Below, in pieces: positions 46,643 through 59,215 of a stretch of 64,000 nucleotides of DNA (positions are counted from its first letter, which is position 1; each line of letters starts with the position of its first letter). The stretch is from Gnetum montanum (lineage: Eukaryota > Streptophyta > Gnetopsida > Gnetales > Gnetaceae). The translations under genes were made by a program, and so were the position numbers. The notes under the pieces were generated by a model. That model had not been told where the DNA came from and did not search any database. It saw only the letters and a program-made list of their open reading frames with translations. The DNA lies in NCBI GenBank assembly GCA_015680685.1, contig MNCI01009225.1:408547-472546 (forward strand). The letters run 5' to 3'.

Positions 46643-48970
46643 ATGTCTTCATCACAAGACCATGCTAACACCACAACTAGTACGGAAATTCATTGGAGAA
46701 CCAACAAATTATATGATGATGAAGATGAAGTTTGAAGTACTCAACCTTATGTAGGGACCCCCTATGTTCATGAACACCCTAATGGTACTCAAGGACTCTT
46801 GTCATCCAACTTTGACACCTCTAGTGAGATGGGACATCCCATAGAATGAGGAAGCCTGTAAGGCCTGGGACCTTCTCAATAGTTAACAAGAATTTATCTA
46901 GGGATGATTGGAAGACTTACAAAAATCATGACAAGTTTTTTAATTCTTTCTCTTCCTCTACCCCTTCAACATCAAGTCATGACCTGGATGACCATCTTTC
47001 AAGGGATTGACATAGAACTAAAAATCAAGCTCATAGGAAAAATCGAGAATGCCAACATGAACAAGGAAAACATCATTCCAACTCATAAATTCATAACCTA
47101 CCTAGTGAAGATGAACCCTTGCTAGCTACTAAGAGCCTAATGTATATATAAGAGGCTATTCAAATATCATGCATGCATTGCAAAGAAAGTTTTCTACCCA
47201 GGCTTGATTTAAACAACTTTCCCAAGTTTTTTGGAGGCTATGATTTAGATCCACAACAACATTTACAATCCTTCTATGATGCCTGTGCATGGAACAATAT
47301 TGATAATGGGTGGAAAAAACTTAAGCTCTTTCCTATGATACTCATTGGCCAAGCAAAAGTATGTTATAGATCCTTAAAACCAAAATTAATTTGTAAATGG
47401 CCAACAATGGTAGAAATCTTTAGTAAACGATATCAAACCTATGCCAGAGTGTCAGACTTGAGGAGAAAAATCCAAGAATGGAAACAAGGGCAATATGAAA
47501 CCTTGGACATGGCCTTAGAAATATACTATTCTTTGTTAAACAAATGCATAGGCCATGGGTTCTCCAAGGAGAGGCTAATGTATCACATCATAGATGGACT
47601 TCATAATGAAACAAGGGAGACTCTAGGGATGTATGCGCTAGGTCAACTATATGAGCTACAGACCCACCAACTCCAAGAGCTTATCAAACAGGTAGCAAAA
47701 GAAGAAGGACAAATAGCTAAATGGAAGAATGTTGAAAGCTCTCAATGGGATCAAAATCTTGGATTAGCAAAGGTCCATAATCATGAAGAGGAGAAATCAA
47801 CTCACCTCAAGGAGGTGGAAGTATCTTTGCCAATACTACAATCACTAGATGAAATTGAGGGAAAGATCAATAAGATGATGGAATGGATACATAAAAAATG
47901 TAGAGAATATGCCAACACTATTAGAGGTAGAACCATGATGAACCAAGAAGTAGGATAGAACACCCTTAGAAAATCAGAAAGAAGGGTTGAAGAGAATAAG
48001 AACTCAACTGCTAATCATACATATCAATGTAACATTTTCTTGTACGATCATCCCAAATGTCAATGCCCAATCCTATCACATTTACACGAGCATTGGGAAA
48101 GAATGTTACATCTAGAGTTCATACAAAAATACTGTGTTCAATCATAGTGGAAAAAATCCCAATCATGGGGGAGGCCACCCTCAAACTGGTCATACCCTTC
48201 ATATCATCTAAATCCAAGTGCTTATCAGGTTCAACATTTTGTTTCCCTAACTAGGTCAACATCCTCTATCTTACCACATTATTATCATTCTCCTAAGTAC
48301 TATCAACCCATTATCTCTCCAACAAAATCACCAGCTCATGTGCCTTACACTTCTCCTCAAATTCAATATTCTCATCCTTCATTTCCTTCTACATCGCCAC
48401 CAATAGCACCATAAGGGTTTACATCATAGCATCAACCCATGAACGTTACTTGTGCTACTACTATCAATAGTAGTGGAAACCATCCACAACATTGAAGGCA
48501 TCCCTTCTTTAAACGTGACCATAGAAAGAAACAACACAATTCCAAGACCACTGCATCCTCCAACTCAACACAAGTTCAACACTGTGGTGCATCCTTCTCC
48601 TCAAACTCAATGCCTCGTGTTACCTTATCCAGGCCACCAATCAACACTCTAACAACTATGTGGCCTAATGAATACAGCCACGTAGGGAGACATATTGATC
48701 CTTTCATACCATCTTATGGTCAAGCATGCCATAGTGGGTCAGCTCCGTATCAATTAAACTCATCTTCTAACTTGCCCCACTATGTTAACTTTAATACCGT
48801 CTGTGCACCCCAATTCAGGTACATTGTAACCACAACATCAAAAGACACCTAGTGGTTTGGATATGATCAAGTCTCAATATTTCCAACATGCTTGGATCCA
48901 AACCTTCCATTTATTAATTCTTGCCCTGATCAAAAGTTTAGTTATGGGGGATATCCCCCTTCTAACAAGT
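46643..48970 (+). pseudogene. gag of element C
   Basis: ATG at 46643 (M-S-S-S-Q-D). The first part is broken by TGA codons (former TGG) and shifts. The capsid region 47173-47958 stays open for 261 codons (L-D-L-N-N-F-P-K-F-F-G-G-Y, E-T-R-E-T-L-G-M-Y), closely matching B and, more distantly, A residues 316-490. The knuckle at about 48030 reads C-N-I-F-L-Y-D-H-P-K-C, with the second cysteine lost. It ends near the ATGGGGG motif at 48941. Confidence 0.82.
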
Positions 48971-50339
48971 AGAATTAATAAATATTTTTCCTTTTCTTTA
49001 ATTTTACATTTTTTTTCCAATTTTTCATCTTTCAATTTATTATTTTATCTTTTTATGAGTAATTTCATCTATGAATAAAGCACTCATGTGACTCATTGGT
49101 TGAGATGTTGTTCTTTGCTATCAAGTCTCGAGTAACTAATTATTTGGATAGCGAGCCCATCACATCCATCCAACCATTCTATTAATAAGAGGCTCTACTC
49201 TAGGTACAATGATATTCTTGACATCATTAAAAATTAAAGTAATTTTGTGCTCATTATGCCCAAAGCGAAGAAGGATGGACCAAGAGGGAATGTCCAGGGT
49301 GTGATATCAAGGGGACTTGTGGATTCTCTTCGATGACATATGTAGGAGTTACCATGTAGCCTGGGTGTACTAAGATCCTTGTAGATCTAAAAAAAATGGG
49401 AGTAAGAGTAATAAAGGCACTCACTCAAGAAAACCAATGCTATTCTAGGGGGTCCCACTAGAAAGGCATGCACCCATGCTTGAATGTAGGTAGCTTCTCT
49501 GGATTAAGCATTCAAAAAAATGAGAAAAAGAAAAAAAAAGAGCAAGAAGAGTGTGCCAAAGTAGCCACACAAAAAGAAAAAGAAAAGATCAAGATCAAAG
49601 TACCGCAAAGTAATTCTGAATCACTCCTCCCTTGAACCAAATGTCAAGTGATCGTATGCCTTGTTGTCATGGTACTCTTATGGTTGTCCATCATGGGATG
49701 AAACAATGTGATGTCACTAATCAAAAGAATGGACTTGGTCTTGATTTTGGAGTGATGAGTTAATTACACATTAATCGTACCCTACACTCAAGATTCATTG
49801 TACCCTAGGTCAATTACCTCATGACCTAATCTCTATAATCCCTTCTATGATTCACCTCATCTCATTGTTCATAAATTTGTGACTCGTGTCTTGTATCACA
49901 TAGAATTCATACCTCATTACGGTGGTATCTACATGTTTGTTTTTTTGGGATTGGTGTGGATTTCACCCTTCTAGTGCCTACGAACATTTTTAGTGTGGTT
50001 ATGTAAGGGCATCATAGGTAGGAACCTACTTTGGGGGGAACCCACTTGCGTAACCTTTGTAATTTACACTCATTGCACATCACCATCACATCATTTTATA
50101 CCTTCCAAGTACTACATTGCCAAGGTTATTCTTTCCTTTATCATCCTTCTAAGTTCAAACATTCCTATGCACCATAACATGTCCTTTTTTCTCATTCTAT
50201 TCATGAATTTCATTATCAAATTCTACGTCATTATCCTTTTTGTGCCTCCTAGTCTATTCAATGTTACCCTAGACCTTTCCAATTAACCTCAAATCCTTCA
50301 TTTTTGACCTTGGAAATTTAGAAATTCATTAATTTTACT
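48971..50339 (+). other. Non-coding region after gag in C
   Basis: No gene. T-rich start, GGTGTGATATCAAGGGGACT near 49300, an A-rich stretch at 49510-49600, and the conserved block at 50006-50048 (CTACTTTGGGGGGAACCCAC). Confidence 0.55.
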
Positions 50340-50460
50340 AAGTACCCTATTTTCAATAGCCCTCGATATCGAGTACCTAATATCGAGTCCAACACGATAT
50401 CAGGTCCACACTATCGGGTACAGGATATCGTGTCCATAAAAACTATATATATGGACCTCC
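50340..50460 (+). promoter_or_regulatory. Internal U3-like promoter of C
   Basis: CGATATCGAG (50364), ACGATATCAGG (50395) and GGATATCGTGTCC (50423) lie before CTATATATATGG at 50443. Motifs and spacing copy the U3 of the element's own LTR. The ORF2 ATG is about 500 bp downstream. Confidence 0.55.
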
Positions 50461-50626
50461 CCACACATGTCAACATCATTTTACACAATTCATGTGAGGG
50501 GAGTTGTTCAAATTTTCTTCCAAAAACTTGCTAGCTTGCGAACCTATCATTCAAACATCCATAACTTGCTCATTAATCCTTCAATTCCCATTCCAATTGA
50601 ACCTATCTGGACCCGGAGTGTTCAGC

Positions 50627-50640
50627 TTAGTCATGGGGGA
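50627..50640 (+). other. Internal polypurine-like motif of C
   Basis: TTAGTCATGGGGGA, as at 48938 and at the true tract 54828. Confidence 0.45.
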
Positions 50641-50902
50641 AGGGTACACTCCAAGTTGCACATAATTTTTACAAAATTTATCATCACCTGAAGGATATCA
50701 TAAAGGGTAAATGACCATAGAAACTGTTAAACATGTTGCCAAATCAATTTTCTCTCTTCACTCATACCATGAGAATTAATTTTTGGAGCCACCTATTCAA
50801 ATTGGGCCTAATATCCAAACTTTTAGGGGACATTTTCATAAAACTTCCTCACTCTGGATCATACAAAACAAAACAAAAATTCATTAAAGGAAAGAAGTAA
50901 GG

Positions 50903-50958
50903 GTATAAGTCACATTTTGTAAATAACCTTACTAATAGTCCACCCTGTGTGGTTGTAG
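50903..50958 (+). other. Putative 56-bp mini-intron before ORF2 of C
   Basis: GTAAGG|GTATAAG, branch-like CTTACTAAT at 50929, and GGTTGTAG|ATG. Confidence 0.45.
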
Positions 50959-53900
50959 ATGGCCCCTAAACATGGACAGCAAGGACGACCCTCTCAAGGT
51001 GTGTCCAAATGACCAAGGAGAGGTAGAGGCCAGGTGTATCCTAAGGAACATAGAGAATAGGAGGCACAATCATTCAGCATCCATCAAGAGCCTCCTGTTA
51101 CTATGCAATCGAGATAGGCTAAAAGAGGAGCTAGTGAAGCACCTAAACAAGGACAACATCTCACGTTGTCCCTCGAATGTGTTCAGGTAATCCACGAAAG
51201 GTCCATGTCAGGAGCCATGATCATGGAACTCAACTTTAAACCTTTCACTGAGTTCGCTCTTAAAGTAGTCAGGGACCAACTCAAAGGATCCCCATTATGA
51301 CCTATTGATGAAGTGCTAAGTAGTTGATGCATCAACTGGGCTGCATATACGAGGTCCCATATACATAGCCATGTTGATGTAGCCCCATCGATGCATCTAT
51401 CCATGCGTCTACATGGCCTCATTTACGAAGTTTCTATTCTAGCCTATAAATAAGTGTGCTTCCACCACACTTAGGTATCTTTTTGGCAATTGTAGCAAAG
51501 CTCTTGTAGTTTGTTTTCATGAGAGTTAGAACATTTTCCAAGTGCCTGCAGCAAGTGTGAGAAAGGTGTTTAGCTCTTTATTTGAGCACTAATGTACTTG
51601 AGCCCATTGGTGTGACTAACAATAAAGACAAGTTTTTCAAGCATTCCTTACACCAATTGGACTAAATCATTTGAGCATTTAATAGTTTAATATTTCTATG
51701 CTTTAATAATTCCTTAATTTTTCATTGTTATCACTTTAATTGTCATCACTCTTTTATAGCTTGTAAAAACCATAAGGATGACCATCTCAAACGTAAATCC
51801 AACACTTGGCAACCCAGTGATGCTTAACATCTGGTAACCCAATAGTGGTTAGGGGATGCTTAGGATGTGCATGGAAGAAGGAATTAGATACTTATGCTAG
51901 GAAGAGTTAAGAGATAGATTAAGATAATTATAGATTACATAATATTCCATTCCTTACATTTCATTTCAAGGATTAGACTCTAGAAGATAAAGAGAAAAAT
52001 CCATAAAAATCATTTGCCTCAATCTCACTTAACCATCACAATCAGAACATCACAAGTGAGGTTGGGAAGACAACGACCATTCTAACACAAGGTTTTGCTG
52101 GTTAGGGTTTGGTGTATGCACAGTTCTTATAGTCTATAGAATTCGACCCAGTCGCATGTGAATGCCTGTGATTTGCATGGTTGGGCATAGGGGTACCTAG
52201 CCACTCATCATCTATCCTCTCTGAAAGTGGTGCCTGGTACTTGGGAGAGATGTACCAATTTTGGCATAATAAAGAAGAAGGAACCACAGTTGATATTGGT
52301 GGTGTTTCTATAGATTTCTCTACCAAATCCATTTCAAAAGTGTTAATTCTTCTAAATATAGGGCCAAAAATTGCTCACCTACCCACTCGCTCTGATGCTG
52401 ATGTGCAAAAAATTTGATTGAAAAGAGCATACAGCAAGGAAGACAAGGCGTATGGAGAGTTGATCTTGGAGGAGAGGATCTATTTCAAGATCGGTACTTA
52501 TAACATCTTCTCCACAAAAGGATTTAATAGAATCTCCATGTATGTGGCTAGAGGAAGTGCTCTATTGATGGGCAAGGTTAATGCTAACCTACCCCATTTG
52601 TATCTCACAGAGATTTTGAGGTAGCTTGAGGAGTGCAAGATAGGGAAGTTCACATTCCCCTTCTCCTATCTCATCAGGAAGCTATGTCAGTGTGCTGGAA
52701 TTCTAGGCTACACCAATAATTTACCTAGAAGAGCCTAAAATGCTTCATTTGCTAAATTTTTGAAGCCACCAACCCCAAGGAAAAGTGTTGGTGAGACACT
52801 AGAGCCAAAAAAAGAACAGATGGTGGGGCCCACTGTAACTCAAACTATACGGCCTAGCCAACTTCCAAGCACAAGGCCTAGCCAACAACAAGAAGCAAGG
52901 CCCAGCACACACTAGCAAGATCAACCGCCACCACCATGATAGGATTATTAACCATCAATGAGCCATCTTAGGGCCATTATTAAGATGGTTAGCTTGGGAA
53001 AGTTGTGATGACACCAATCTCTTTCGGGTCATCAATGATGCCATATAATCCATAGTCTCCATTGATTGCACATGGGACGAGGTGTCAATACAAATAGAAG
53101 GAGGGGGATTACACTGGTCGCAATAGATCTTGGAAAATGTTGCATCCTTTCATGTGCAATTGGAAACTTTTGAAGGTGCCACAGTTGTGATCATGTGGCA
53201 CCAAGATGCAATGGGAGCCATAGAAGTGGTCATGAGCCACATAAAGGAATCATTCAATGTCTCTATTATGCCATCAAAAAAATTTACGAGAGCACATGAT
53301 GCTCAAAATTTGGTTGGTCCCTCGATGACTCGTGCAAAGCATGAGGATGTTCTCAATCGGTTGCTGCAGATAGGACAAGTAATGAAGTCCTTGTTTGACA
53401 TCCCACAAGATGTCACAGCAACTCAAGCAAACCTCATCTCTACTAAAGAGAAGCTAGTCATGGTAGAGATAAAGGTCGAGCATGCAGAGGTAGAGTTGAA
53501 AAGACTCCAAGAGAGGCTCACCACCCTATAAGCTACATAGTAGGACCCATCTCGATTTATCACCACAGACCAGCTAAAGTCTTTTAGGATAGAGAAACTT
53601 ACTAAATTGTTGGCAGAAAATAAGAAAGTCGTGAAGGAAAAAGAGAAGGTCAATTGGAATGCTTCCAAGGCACAGGCATAGACATATGCGCATGCTAAAG
53701 CACTCAAGGCCTTGCAAGAGGAGAATAAATAGCTTGCCATGGATAATCTTCAGTTGACCACTGTGGGAAAACAAAAGAAGGTTCTCGAAGAAAATTTTCA
53801 GTAGTTTTGAGAATAATTGGTCAGGGTCTACCAGGACATAAATTGCTTGGCTAAATAAAATCAAACCCTTTCAATGGAGGATGTATGCGCAATTTGTCAA

Positions 53901-54662
53901 AAGACAATAATTGAAATAAGTGCATGGAAAAATGAGGCCAAGCAACATGAAAAGCTAAAGGAACACTTCAGGAACTAGGTGGGGATGTACAAGCAAATAG
54001 TTGAAAAAGAAATCCATATGGCCAAGGCCCATATCAACACTCTTGGTGCTCAAAACACTGATTGGTGGGCCATATTGGATACTTATGCATTTTCCCACCA
54101 AGCAGAGCTCAAAAGCTAGAACTTGTAGATAGAAGATCTTACAGAGTACATGGAATTGGCAAACCTGCGGTATGCCAACTTATCCATGTTAACAGTAGGA
54201 TGCTTGAGAACAAAGCTAGAGAAGTAGGTAGCAACCACCTATGCAAAGTATGAAATAGAATTTGTTGAGCACAAGCAAACTCTATAAAAATTAGAAGTGG
54301 AAAATTTTGAATTAGAGGTGGTCAAGGCTAGCTACCAAGGAAAAAAGGATGTTGTAGTAGACTTGGCTCGATGGCTTACAGATTACCAAAAATACAAGGA
54401 CAAGGCCAAAGCTTATGAGGAGGAATGACGACTATTTGCAACTTGGTATGTCAAGGAAAATTAGATGTTCTTGCAACTATCATGTCCATGGGAGGTACCA
54501 ACTCTATCAAATATTGGAGCATCAACAAGGATGGCACAGGACCCCCAAACTAAAGAGGAAAAGCTATAGGCACTTCTTTAGAGCCATCAAATTCCAAAAC
54601 TTGGAGCGCAAGATAAGAGGAAGCAACCCATGGAGGAACCACTGCCACCAGGAACCACATAA
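50959..54662 (+). pseudogene. ORF2 of element C, interrupted by solo LTR H
   Basis: ATG at 50959 (M-A-P-K-H-G-Q-Q-G-R-P-S). Without the inserted LTR it would be about 930 codons, ending P-P-G-T-T at 54659. After the insertion the frame resumes with W-Y-L-G-E-M-Y-Q-F-W-H-N (52240), I-S-K-V-L and F-P-F-S-Y-L-I-R-K-L-C (about 52660), the plant transposon-protein-like domain. A Pro/Ser/Gln linker (52760-52940) and a long coiled coil (53130-54400) follow. In-frame stops are scattered. The order is the same as in B, and the two are close relatives. Confidence 0.7.
51306..52210 (+). repeat. Solo LTR H
   Basis: A 905-bp LTR, TGATGAAG...CACTCATCA, of the ATCGATG type (CATCGATGCATC near 51388) with CTATAAATAAG near 51454. 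CCTAT and TCTAT flank it (four of five match). No internal part remains, so the element was probably removed by recombination between its LTRs. Confidence 0.85.
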
Positions 54663-54827
54663 GTGCCAATAAATTTTGTAATTTTTTGTCTATGTCCCAA
54701 TTTTGTCATATTCAATTCTCCAATCTGGCATGAATAAATTTCTAGTTAGTCAATAATCCCATACCTATGCACTATGTAATCAATTGCGCTTGTTCTCATT
54801 TTGTTCAACACAAGGACGAGTTTTCAT

Positions 54828-54842
54828 TTAGTCATGGGGGTA
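54828..54842 (+). other. Polypurine tract of element C
   Basis: TTAGTCATGGGGGTA abutting the 3' LTR, preceded by the block AATAATCCCATACCT / AAGGACGAGTTTTCAT shared with A and D. Confidence 0.8.
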
Positions 54843-55726
54843 TGATGAACCATGATTTGTTAGGCTTTGATATCAAACCTGTGATATCAGATCCACGATA
54901 TCGGGTATGTGATATCACGGCCTGTCTAATGATATTGGATACGCAATATCGTGATTCTTGTGTAATCCTATAAATACCACATTTGGGCACACAGGAAAGA
55001 AGTAAGTTTTAGAGAGTCAGTAGGTGTAAGTATAGAGTCTTTTTGTTCATTTTTAGTTCATCTCAACCCTTTCCCCAGTGCATGCCCATAGCATGATGAT
55101 TGTAATTATACGAAACCTTTATTTAAGTGTGACGTACTTGGACACACGCATGACCAACAATAAGGATCGAGATTACTTCTTCATTTTAGCATTCACTTAG
55201 TTTTAATTACTTAACTATTATTGTTATTTATTTTTTTCTTAATTAATATTTCTTACCCTTCGTTTACTATCCCTATTATTAAATGTAGAATGAGTATGAC
55301 TTAATCACAAGCATTTAAGTGTGACTACTTGGTATCCTAGTAGTGTATCTAGGAGCACTCAAGTAATATATGCTTGGTAATCCCAGAGGTAGTACATGAG
55401 GTACAAGATGTGTACGGATGATTAAGGATGGATGCTCATCACACTTAGGCTAGCTTAGATTCTCTTCTCTTCCCCTTTGAGCCTAAAACAAAGTTATTTT
55501 CCATTGCCTCTAGGAGTGGCACTAGTTTAGGACCACATCATACACCTCACTCTAGACTAAACCATATGTGATAAAGTAAATACTAGTCTAGGTGGGAAGA
55601 CAGTGAACTATGATCAATGTGTAACTATCTAGATACAATAACTAGCCTATCTACAGAGTTCAACCAGATCGTGTGTGAATGCTTGTATTCATATGGTTGA
55701 GTGTAGGGGTACCTTGCCACTCATCC
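54843..55726 (+). repeat. 3' LTR of element C
   Basis: 884 bp, the same length as the 5' copy. The end reads CACTCATCC where CACTCATCA is expected. GATATC-type motifs are at 54870-54950. Confidence 0.9.
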
Positions 55727-56420
55727 TCTATGCAATGGGCTAGATAGTCATATTATAAAAATTGGATCTCAAGTAGTAATCTTTTTCTTATATGTAGATG
55801 ATGTTGCCTTGATCTCCACTATTGTAGAAGGTCAAGCTTGCATATCTCAAGGCAAGATGAATTCTTTAAAGTAGTTCTTGAGAATTTGTGAGATTTTGGT
55901 TGGTATTTTTAAGAGATGAAATAGTTGAAAAAATACAATATCTCTTAGGAGGTTGTACAACAAAATCCTAAACACATTCGCCAACTAGTCATTAACATAT
56001 ATGTGGAAGGCAAGAGAATTTTATTTGCACTATATTACATCTCATAAACTAGATGTAGAAGCTCACTATCTCTCAACTGCTATTTCAATCAAGTATCAAA
56101 ATGCTATCAACAAGTTTCACTTAAGTTCTCATTATCTTAGAATTGGAAGTAGAAGATGGATCCAACTCCCCTGAGAAGAGTACATTTCTAGGTTGTGTGG
56201 ATTAGGGGACCTTAAAGATGAGTTACATGTGTTTCTTTCTTGTGTTGTGACTACCCATTTGAAATGGAGTTATAATGTTATAGGAAAAAACTTGTATGAT
56301 TTATTTTTGATATCCATGCTAGTGCTTGGTTAATTTATAGAGTTTATTTTTATTTTTCATAAAAATGTAATACCTATCCAATACATCCTATAGGTCTTTG
56401 GATGTAATAAAACTTCATTT
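55727..56420 (+). pseudogene. LINE-3, right part
   Basis: Resumes with F-L-Y-V-D-D-V-A-L-I-S near 55785, the catalytic motif that follows the block at 45560. The C-terminal H-Y-L-R-I-G-S-R-R, L-C-G-L and D-E-L-H-V-F-L-S-C region lies near 56130-56245, and the copy fades near 56420. Confidence 0.8.
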
Positions 56421-57839
56421 CATTTTAATAATGAAACCTTTGACCAATTGCTTCATTTCATTTCAATAATAAAAAAGGGCCTTTTAACAAATGTTACCAT
56501 TCAATATGACTAAAAATCTTAAAATTTAACCCTCCTAACCTAACCTACCACCCATGTGCTACATGGATGCTCCTTGTATCAATAATATCCTAATCTACCT
56601 GGTTGGATGGTGTTCTTTCCTGTTTGCTTCTCATCAATCATCCTTAATGAGTAAAATGGATTAGAGAAACCAAGATCTTCATTAATTTAAATATAATACT
56701 TCTACTTAAGTTGCTACTATAGAAAAGCACTAGTGTACATGGTTTTGATGAAAAGTTCCAAACATGATAGACTCGAAATAATTGTTGTTGGTATGGTTAC
56801 TTCACATGTGGTAGAGTCCATCACAAGTGGTCAAGAGAGAGAATGTAGAATGCTACTTGGAAGTAGCAGAAACTGACGTCATTTTTCTAGAGCCATAATA
56901 GAGGGCCCCTAGATGGAAAACTATAAACCAACTTACCTTACGTCAAATTGGTGTTAGGAGATGAACATGTATTACATCCCATGACTACTTAACATCATAT
57001 TAATCATTCATTTTGAATCAATGTGGATTAGCTTATAACTTGACTTAGTATGTTAATGCATGAATGGTGATCTTTGGATGTATCCTAACCTTTAAAACTT
57101 TGAATAAATGTGGATTAGTTTATGATTTTCTCTAGAACGTTAATGCATGAATACAATTAATTAGCCATGATGATCCTTGGGTGCATGCCATCATACACAT
57201 AGCCATGGTTATGTAAAAGTCAAACAAAAGTGGAAATCTTGTACATCATTTCTCTATACCCATAATAGAGGGCCCTTGGGACATTAATGCATTAATATGA
57301 TTGATTAGCCATACCAAAGGGCCCTTGGGATGTTAATGCATGAATACGATTAATTAGCCATGATGGTCTTTGGATGCCTACCATTATACACATAGGCATG
57401 GCTATGTATAAGTTAAAGAAATGTGGAAATCTTATATCATGCGTAACCAGTAAGTTGACAAAAAGTAAATAGAACATGAATTCTTTCATTAAACCTTTGC
57501 TAAAGGCCTAGGGCTAGGATTCAGAGGCTACATATCTATATATCGTAGATAAACAAGATGCATCCAGGAGTAGTACTCTCGAATATGAAGGTGCAAAAGT
57601 ATTGCAATGGAGGAATGCAAGATCGCAATGGCTAAACTATTTTCTTGCTCATGCTGTTGCTATTGAATTAGTTCTAAAAAAAATTGTTAAATACTTATTT
57701 CTAAAGGCCTTGGATGAAGAGGTATATACAGCATGCTTCCAAGACAAAGATGTTACACTTCTCACATGTCACCTATTGTCTTATTGCAAACCACCTAGCA
57801 ATGTGAACTTTGTGGATGCTATTTTAGATTAGCATGGTA
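56421..57839. repeat. Unassigned region with local repeats
   Basis: The block TTAATGCATGAATACRATTA / ATTAGCCATGATG / TTTGGATGC recurs with drift at about 57053, 57133, 57275 and 57325, with CATAATAGAGGGCCC (56895, 57258) and AGGGCCCTTGGGA (57258, 57307) repeated too. A 76-codon frame at 57602-57832 resembles nothing I know. No gene call. Confidence 0.45.
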
Positions 57840-58256
57840 AGAATTATATGGAAGATACAAAGTCATCATGATCATGATCCATAATGTATAGTTATATTAA
57901 TGGATGAATGGTACCATCATTTTTAATAAAGCTCATTTTATCCATCTATTTTTATGATGGTGACAGCAAGGAAGATACAAAATCATCATAATCCATAATA
58001 CATAGGTGCGTTAAATGATAGATGTTACCATATATTTTTATAAAGAAAGATTTTATTTGTGGTTTCATGAGAGTAAATTTGATTGAAAATACAAATTCAT
58101 CACAATGCATAACTTAAGTTCATTTTATCCATCTATTTTTCATGATAGCAAATTTTGTAAGAGATGTAAAGTTACTAGAATCTATAACATCATTAAATGA
58201 TACATTATACCATAGATCTATTTTTGTGATGGAAAATTTTATGGAAGATACAAAGT
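57840..58256 (+). repeat. Four degenerate tandem units of about 105 bp
   Basis: GGAAGATACAAARTCATCA recurs, with variants GAAAATACAAATTCATCA and GAAGATACAAAGTTG, at about 57850, 57970, 58085 and 58244. TTTTATCCATCTATTTTT sits between them. It ends where element D begins. Confidence 0.5.
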
Positions 58257-59215
58257 TGATGCACAAAAACAACAGATGCAAGAATTTATTCATCAATAGT
58301 AGGAGCAACTTGCTAGGGTAAACACTGAGTTAAGAAATTGGCTACGAAGAATTGAAATTTGTCTATGGAGGAAGTTCGAGCCTTACGCCAGAAGCCTTCC
58401 ATTGAGATCTCTGCCTAGAAGAATGAGGCTCTTAAGTTTAAAAGAGTTAAAAATCACTATAAAGACCAGGTTGGCTTGCAAAAGGAGGTAAATGAGAAAC
58501 ATATTCAAATGGCTAAGGCAAAAGTAAATGAAGCCCTCCAACAACTCTAACAAGGAAGAGAAGTGTGGCATCCCATCATTGATGGAATTTATGCCTATAA
58601 CAAAGTAGAGATCAACCTAAAGGAGTTGCAAATTAAAGAAATGATAGAATACATAGAATTGGCTAATCTTCACTATGCAAACCTGCCAATGTTGACTATT
58701 GGATAGCCATGATTAGAATTGGAAAAAGAAGTGGCTAGCTTGTACTTGTTGCACTAGGCTAAGTTTAAGCACCATAAAGACACCAAGCAAAAGCTTAAGA
58801 TAGTAAATGTTGAACTTTAAGTTCTTAGAGCACAATTCACAGATCAACGATCAACTACCGAGAACTTGGACAAGAAAATGTATGATTACTAGGAGCTAAA
58901 AGACACGGTTAAGGTGTTTGACATCAAACACAAATAATTTGCTACCTAGTTCATTAATGCCAATGAGCTATTTCCAAAAATTCCTTATCCTTGCAATGTG
59001 CCTATTCCTACCCACATTGGCAAAGCTGCATTGACTGTGCATGATCCTAGGAGTAAGAAGAAGAAAATGAAGGCATTGTTGGATGCCTTTCACCTTTTAC
59101 TAAAAGTTGCAGTAGCAGTAGGATAGCCATAGTAACTTCAACTACCACACATGCCTGAAATTGGTGAAGGTCCCTCAAAACCTCAAGAGCCACCACCACA
59201 TAGGATTATCTAACC
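58257..59215 (+). pseudogene. ORF2 C-terminal coiled coil of element D
   Basis: Matches the second half of ORF2 in E: A-K-A-K-V-N-E-A near 58520, then the tail T-H-I-G-K-A-A-L-T-V (59015) and E-I-G-E-G-P-S-K-P-Q-E-P-P near 59160, which aligns with E-A-G-E-G-P-L-E-P-Q-E-P-S-P-P at 30600-30640 (minus). Stops are present. Confidence 0.65.

Larger units (their letters stand above)
45626..55726 (+). mobile_element. Element C: non-autonomous gag + ORF2 LTR retrotransposon inside LINE-3
   Basis: Two 884-bp LTRs, primer site, broken gag, non-coding region with an internal promoter-like block, mini-intron-like sequence, ORF2 and a polypurine tract. No protease or pol. LINE-3 resumes immediately after it, so the boundaries are secure. 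The flanking pentamers GATAT and TCTAT agree at three of five bases, probably a decayed target duplication. Confidence 0.9.

Noticed and set aside
50340-50460. An additional solo LTR inside element C
   Set aside because: Only U3-like words and a TATA box are present. There are no TGATGA/TCATCA ends, no U5 and no target duplication, and B has it at the same place.
57602-57832. 76-codon ORF as a host gene
   Set aside because: No recognisable domain, surrounded by degenerate repeats, and of a length expected by chance in AT-rich DNA.
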